Origin: a virus
IMG/VR virus record: IMGVR_UViG_3300025096_000131
Span: 1 to 24,227 of that record
Length of the DNA stretch: 24,227 nt
Direction: 5' to 3' (one strand)
Shown one piece after another: positions 24,001-24,227 of this stretch. Position numbers and translations under genes: made by a program. Below the pieces are notes generated by a model, which saw only the letters and a list, made by a program, of their open reading frames with translations, was not told the DNA's origin and did no database searches. The stretch's first letter is position 1. Every line of letters starts with the position of its first letter.

Positions 24001-24227
24001 TTGGTATTTAAGTGGTAGTTATAATTCTTCGGATACTGGAGATATAACAACAGTTAATTCATATAGTGATTTTGAGTATGGAAGTGAGATACCTAGTGTA
24101 AATGGGGTTAGGTGTAGTGATATTGTTGATTGTCGTCCAAGAGTTAGTGATTTTAGTGTAAGTGCTGGATCAAGATCTCCTTTTGAATTTTTAGGAAGAA
24201 GTTTTGATGGAGGACAACATAGTTCTA
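21005..24227 (+). CDS. DUF4815-type phage structural protein, cut by the window edge
   Basis: ATG at 21005 lies six bases after the gp8 stop, and the frame is open to the end of the window (over 1070 codons), so the C-terminus is missing. The N-terminus (MPQETNLNVAPYFDDFD, then FKPAYPVQARELNNLQSIL and FKEGAKVIPG) is characteristic of DUF4815 proteins, which occur in phage tail and baseplate clusters. KISPGKAYVRGYEI (about 355-368) is a conserved central motif. From about 480 it carries beta-rich modules (GATGYLRTE, GNFVIGERITFNG) like those in gp8 and the giant protein. Near the edge, VDCRPRV and SPFEFLGRSF are typical of the family's later part. The role is probably in the outer baseplate or in attachment of fibres; direct function is not known to me. 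It is co-transcribed with gp8. Confidence 0.85.
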   Translation, partial: MPQETNLNVAPYFDDFDTQSNYYKVLFKPAYPVQARELNNLQSILQDQVENVGNHFFKEGAKVIPGQTTYLSSFSAVQIEPQFTGLPVSTYLDQLINKTLTGRRSGVTAKVVKYLTDSESERGNYTLYVDYVESGTDSSSTKEFFDNEILSVSETISFSNTFISAGEGVAQTLASNSSALGSAFGISNGVYFLRGYFVDVFDQLMILDQYSNTPSYRIGLYVQEELVSSESDRSLNDNAQGFSNFTAPGADRLKISADLAKRDLDDFDDQNFVQIAEVRNGILRELDKGGVFNQQLKDELARRTFDESGHYYVREFVTTMKDSLNNGFGNRGLFNVDQLTSGGSKPSKDLAVYKISPGKAYVRGYEIDKNTHSYLDCPKPRTTNTAENQAVNFGFGPTWRVNRTTGSPYVGFNTSTTLGLRSRRVGVDSTTAAGTEIGIARVYDFALESGAYDLPNPNLNRWDLSLFDVQTYTDISINEAHTIPVPSFVEGQSSGATGYLRTEVVVGTGITVYGGKGNFVIGERITFNGIGTDARTAIGVTQYSLSDVESVYGNTTSGSGTGINTFTADLVTSTARVIGIASISAAPTISWIKTNGNISGGVTVTSPGFTWPGIVTTGDLVSFSVGGQTDKHFARVESVATNSIGISSVANVIGICTGDLPHGNGGTLNVTATEVTNFTLLESRLQEQLSSGNAANNESLYSIFPRKNIESINFVDNTLDIRKQFNDLQIDVNGDSSTITAGTDEVFLSFDEERYTMVRSDGSIISLTQGNLDFGSGNTTLTFKGLESGFNNIAKVTATLRQSKITSKQKVRNIGATTLIEYSTNSASGTDVSGGAATLNDGLTFGNYPYGTRVQDAAISLNVPDVTVLYGLFESQDTDDPVPPSMTVGSMDGPTSTSSDLIIGEEVVGSISGSRGKYISKLSNTSIQFIYMNQTVFANNEVVKFLDSGISAVVSSVSIGSKNITQNFTLSSGQKSSIYDYARLLRKADAPIPSQKLKAWYLSGSYNSSDTGDITTVNSYSDFEYGSEIPSVNGVRCSDIVDCRPRVSDFSVSAGSRSPFEFLGRSFDGGQHSS

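Noticed and set aside
5981-24227. Diversity-generating retroelement or other targeted variation of the repeat-rich structural proteins
   Set aside because: No reverse transcriptase, template repeat or adenine-biased variable copy was seen in the window.
1-24227. tRNA genes, integrase, transposase, attachment site or inverted-repeat element ends
   Set aside because: Nothing resembling a cloverleaf, recombinase motif or IS terminus was found while reading either strand. A subtle tRNA could be missed without a covariance search.

Overview
The window is AT-rich, every gene reads on the + strand, and the right three quarters is the baseplate block of a contractile-tailed, T4-like phage. The order gp25 - gp6 - giant gp7-like - gp8 follows the T4 order 25/53 - 6 - 7 - 8. 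Late-promoter-like (C/A)TAAATA boxes precede several genes. The giant protein carries a YHYH domain, which I associate with cyanophages. A small gene ends in a CP12-like tail, and the DnaA-type boxes have the cyanobacterial form TTTTCCACA. Together these point to a T4-like cyanophage of marine Synechococcus or Prochlorococcus (Kyanoviridae type). No tRNA, integrase, transposase or CRISPR array was seen.

Left region (1-1249). About 700 bases hold no gene but are dense with structure. There are three phased GTGTTTT repeats (51-98), two AT-rich direct repeats (179-286), and ten exact DnaA-type boxes: one at 104-112 and nine packed into 367-524, two of which are the E. coli consensus TTATCCACA. 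A near-consensus sigma70 promoter follows (TTGACT, 17 bp, TATAAT; 608-636). It leads into two tiny ORFs (706-810, 854-1030) that share leader sequence and possibly a short protein motif. The whole looks like an early or replication-type island lodged beside late structural genes.

Middle region (1250-3569). This is a series of small, overlapping, probably co-translated genes: a two-helix membrane protein, a 74-residue protein, a GT-A type glycosyltransferase behind a promoter where a sigma70-like and a late motif overlap, and three small unknown proteins. A rho-independent terminator at 3043-3066 ends that unit. A new late promoter then starts a gene whose last 15 residues match the GAPDH/PRK-binding tail of CP12, the redox regulator of the Calvin cycle. 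The rest of that protein does not look like ordinary CP12.

Right region (3573-24227). A late promoter drives gp25 and gp6, the baseplate wedge pair. Next comes one uninterrupted 13.4-kb gene for a 4475-residue protein, more than half the window. Its N-terminal ~330 residues resemble the conserved C-terminal part of T4 gp7, and the rest is a string of beta-rich repeat modules and a YHYH domain. A second late promoter precedes gp8, which carries some of the same modules as insertions. Six bases later a DUF4815-type structural protein begins and runs off the right edge. The likely picture is a baseplate wedge (gp25-gp6-gp7-gp8) much enlarged by modules that may form peripheral or host-contact structures.

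Family assignments rest on remembered sequence signatures; no search was run.
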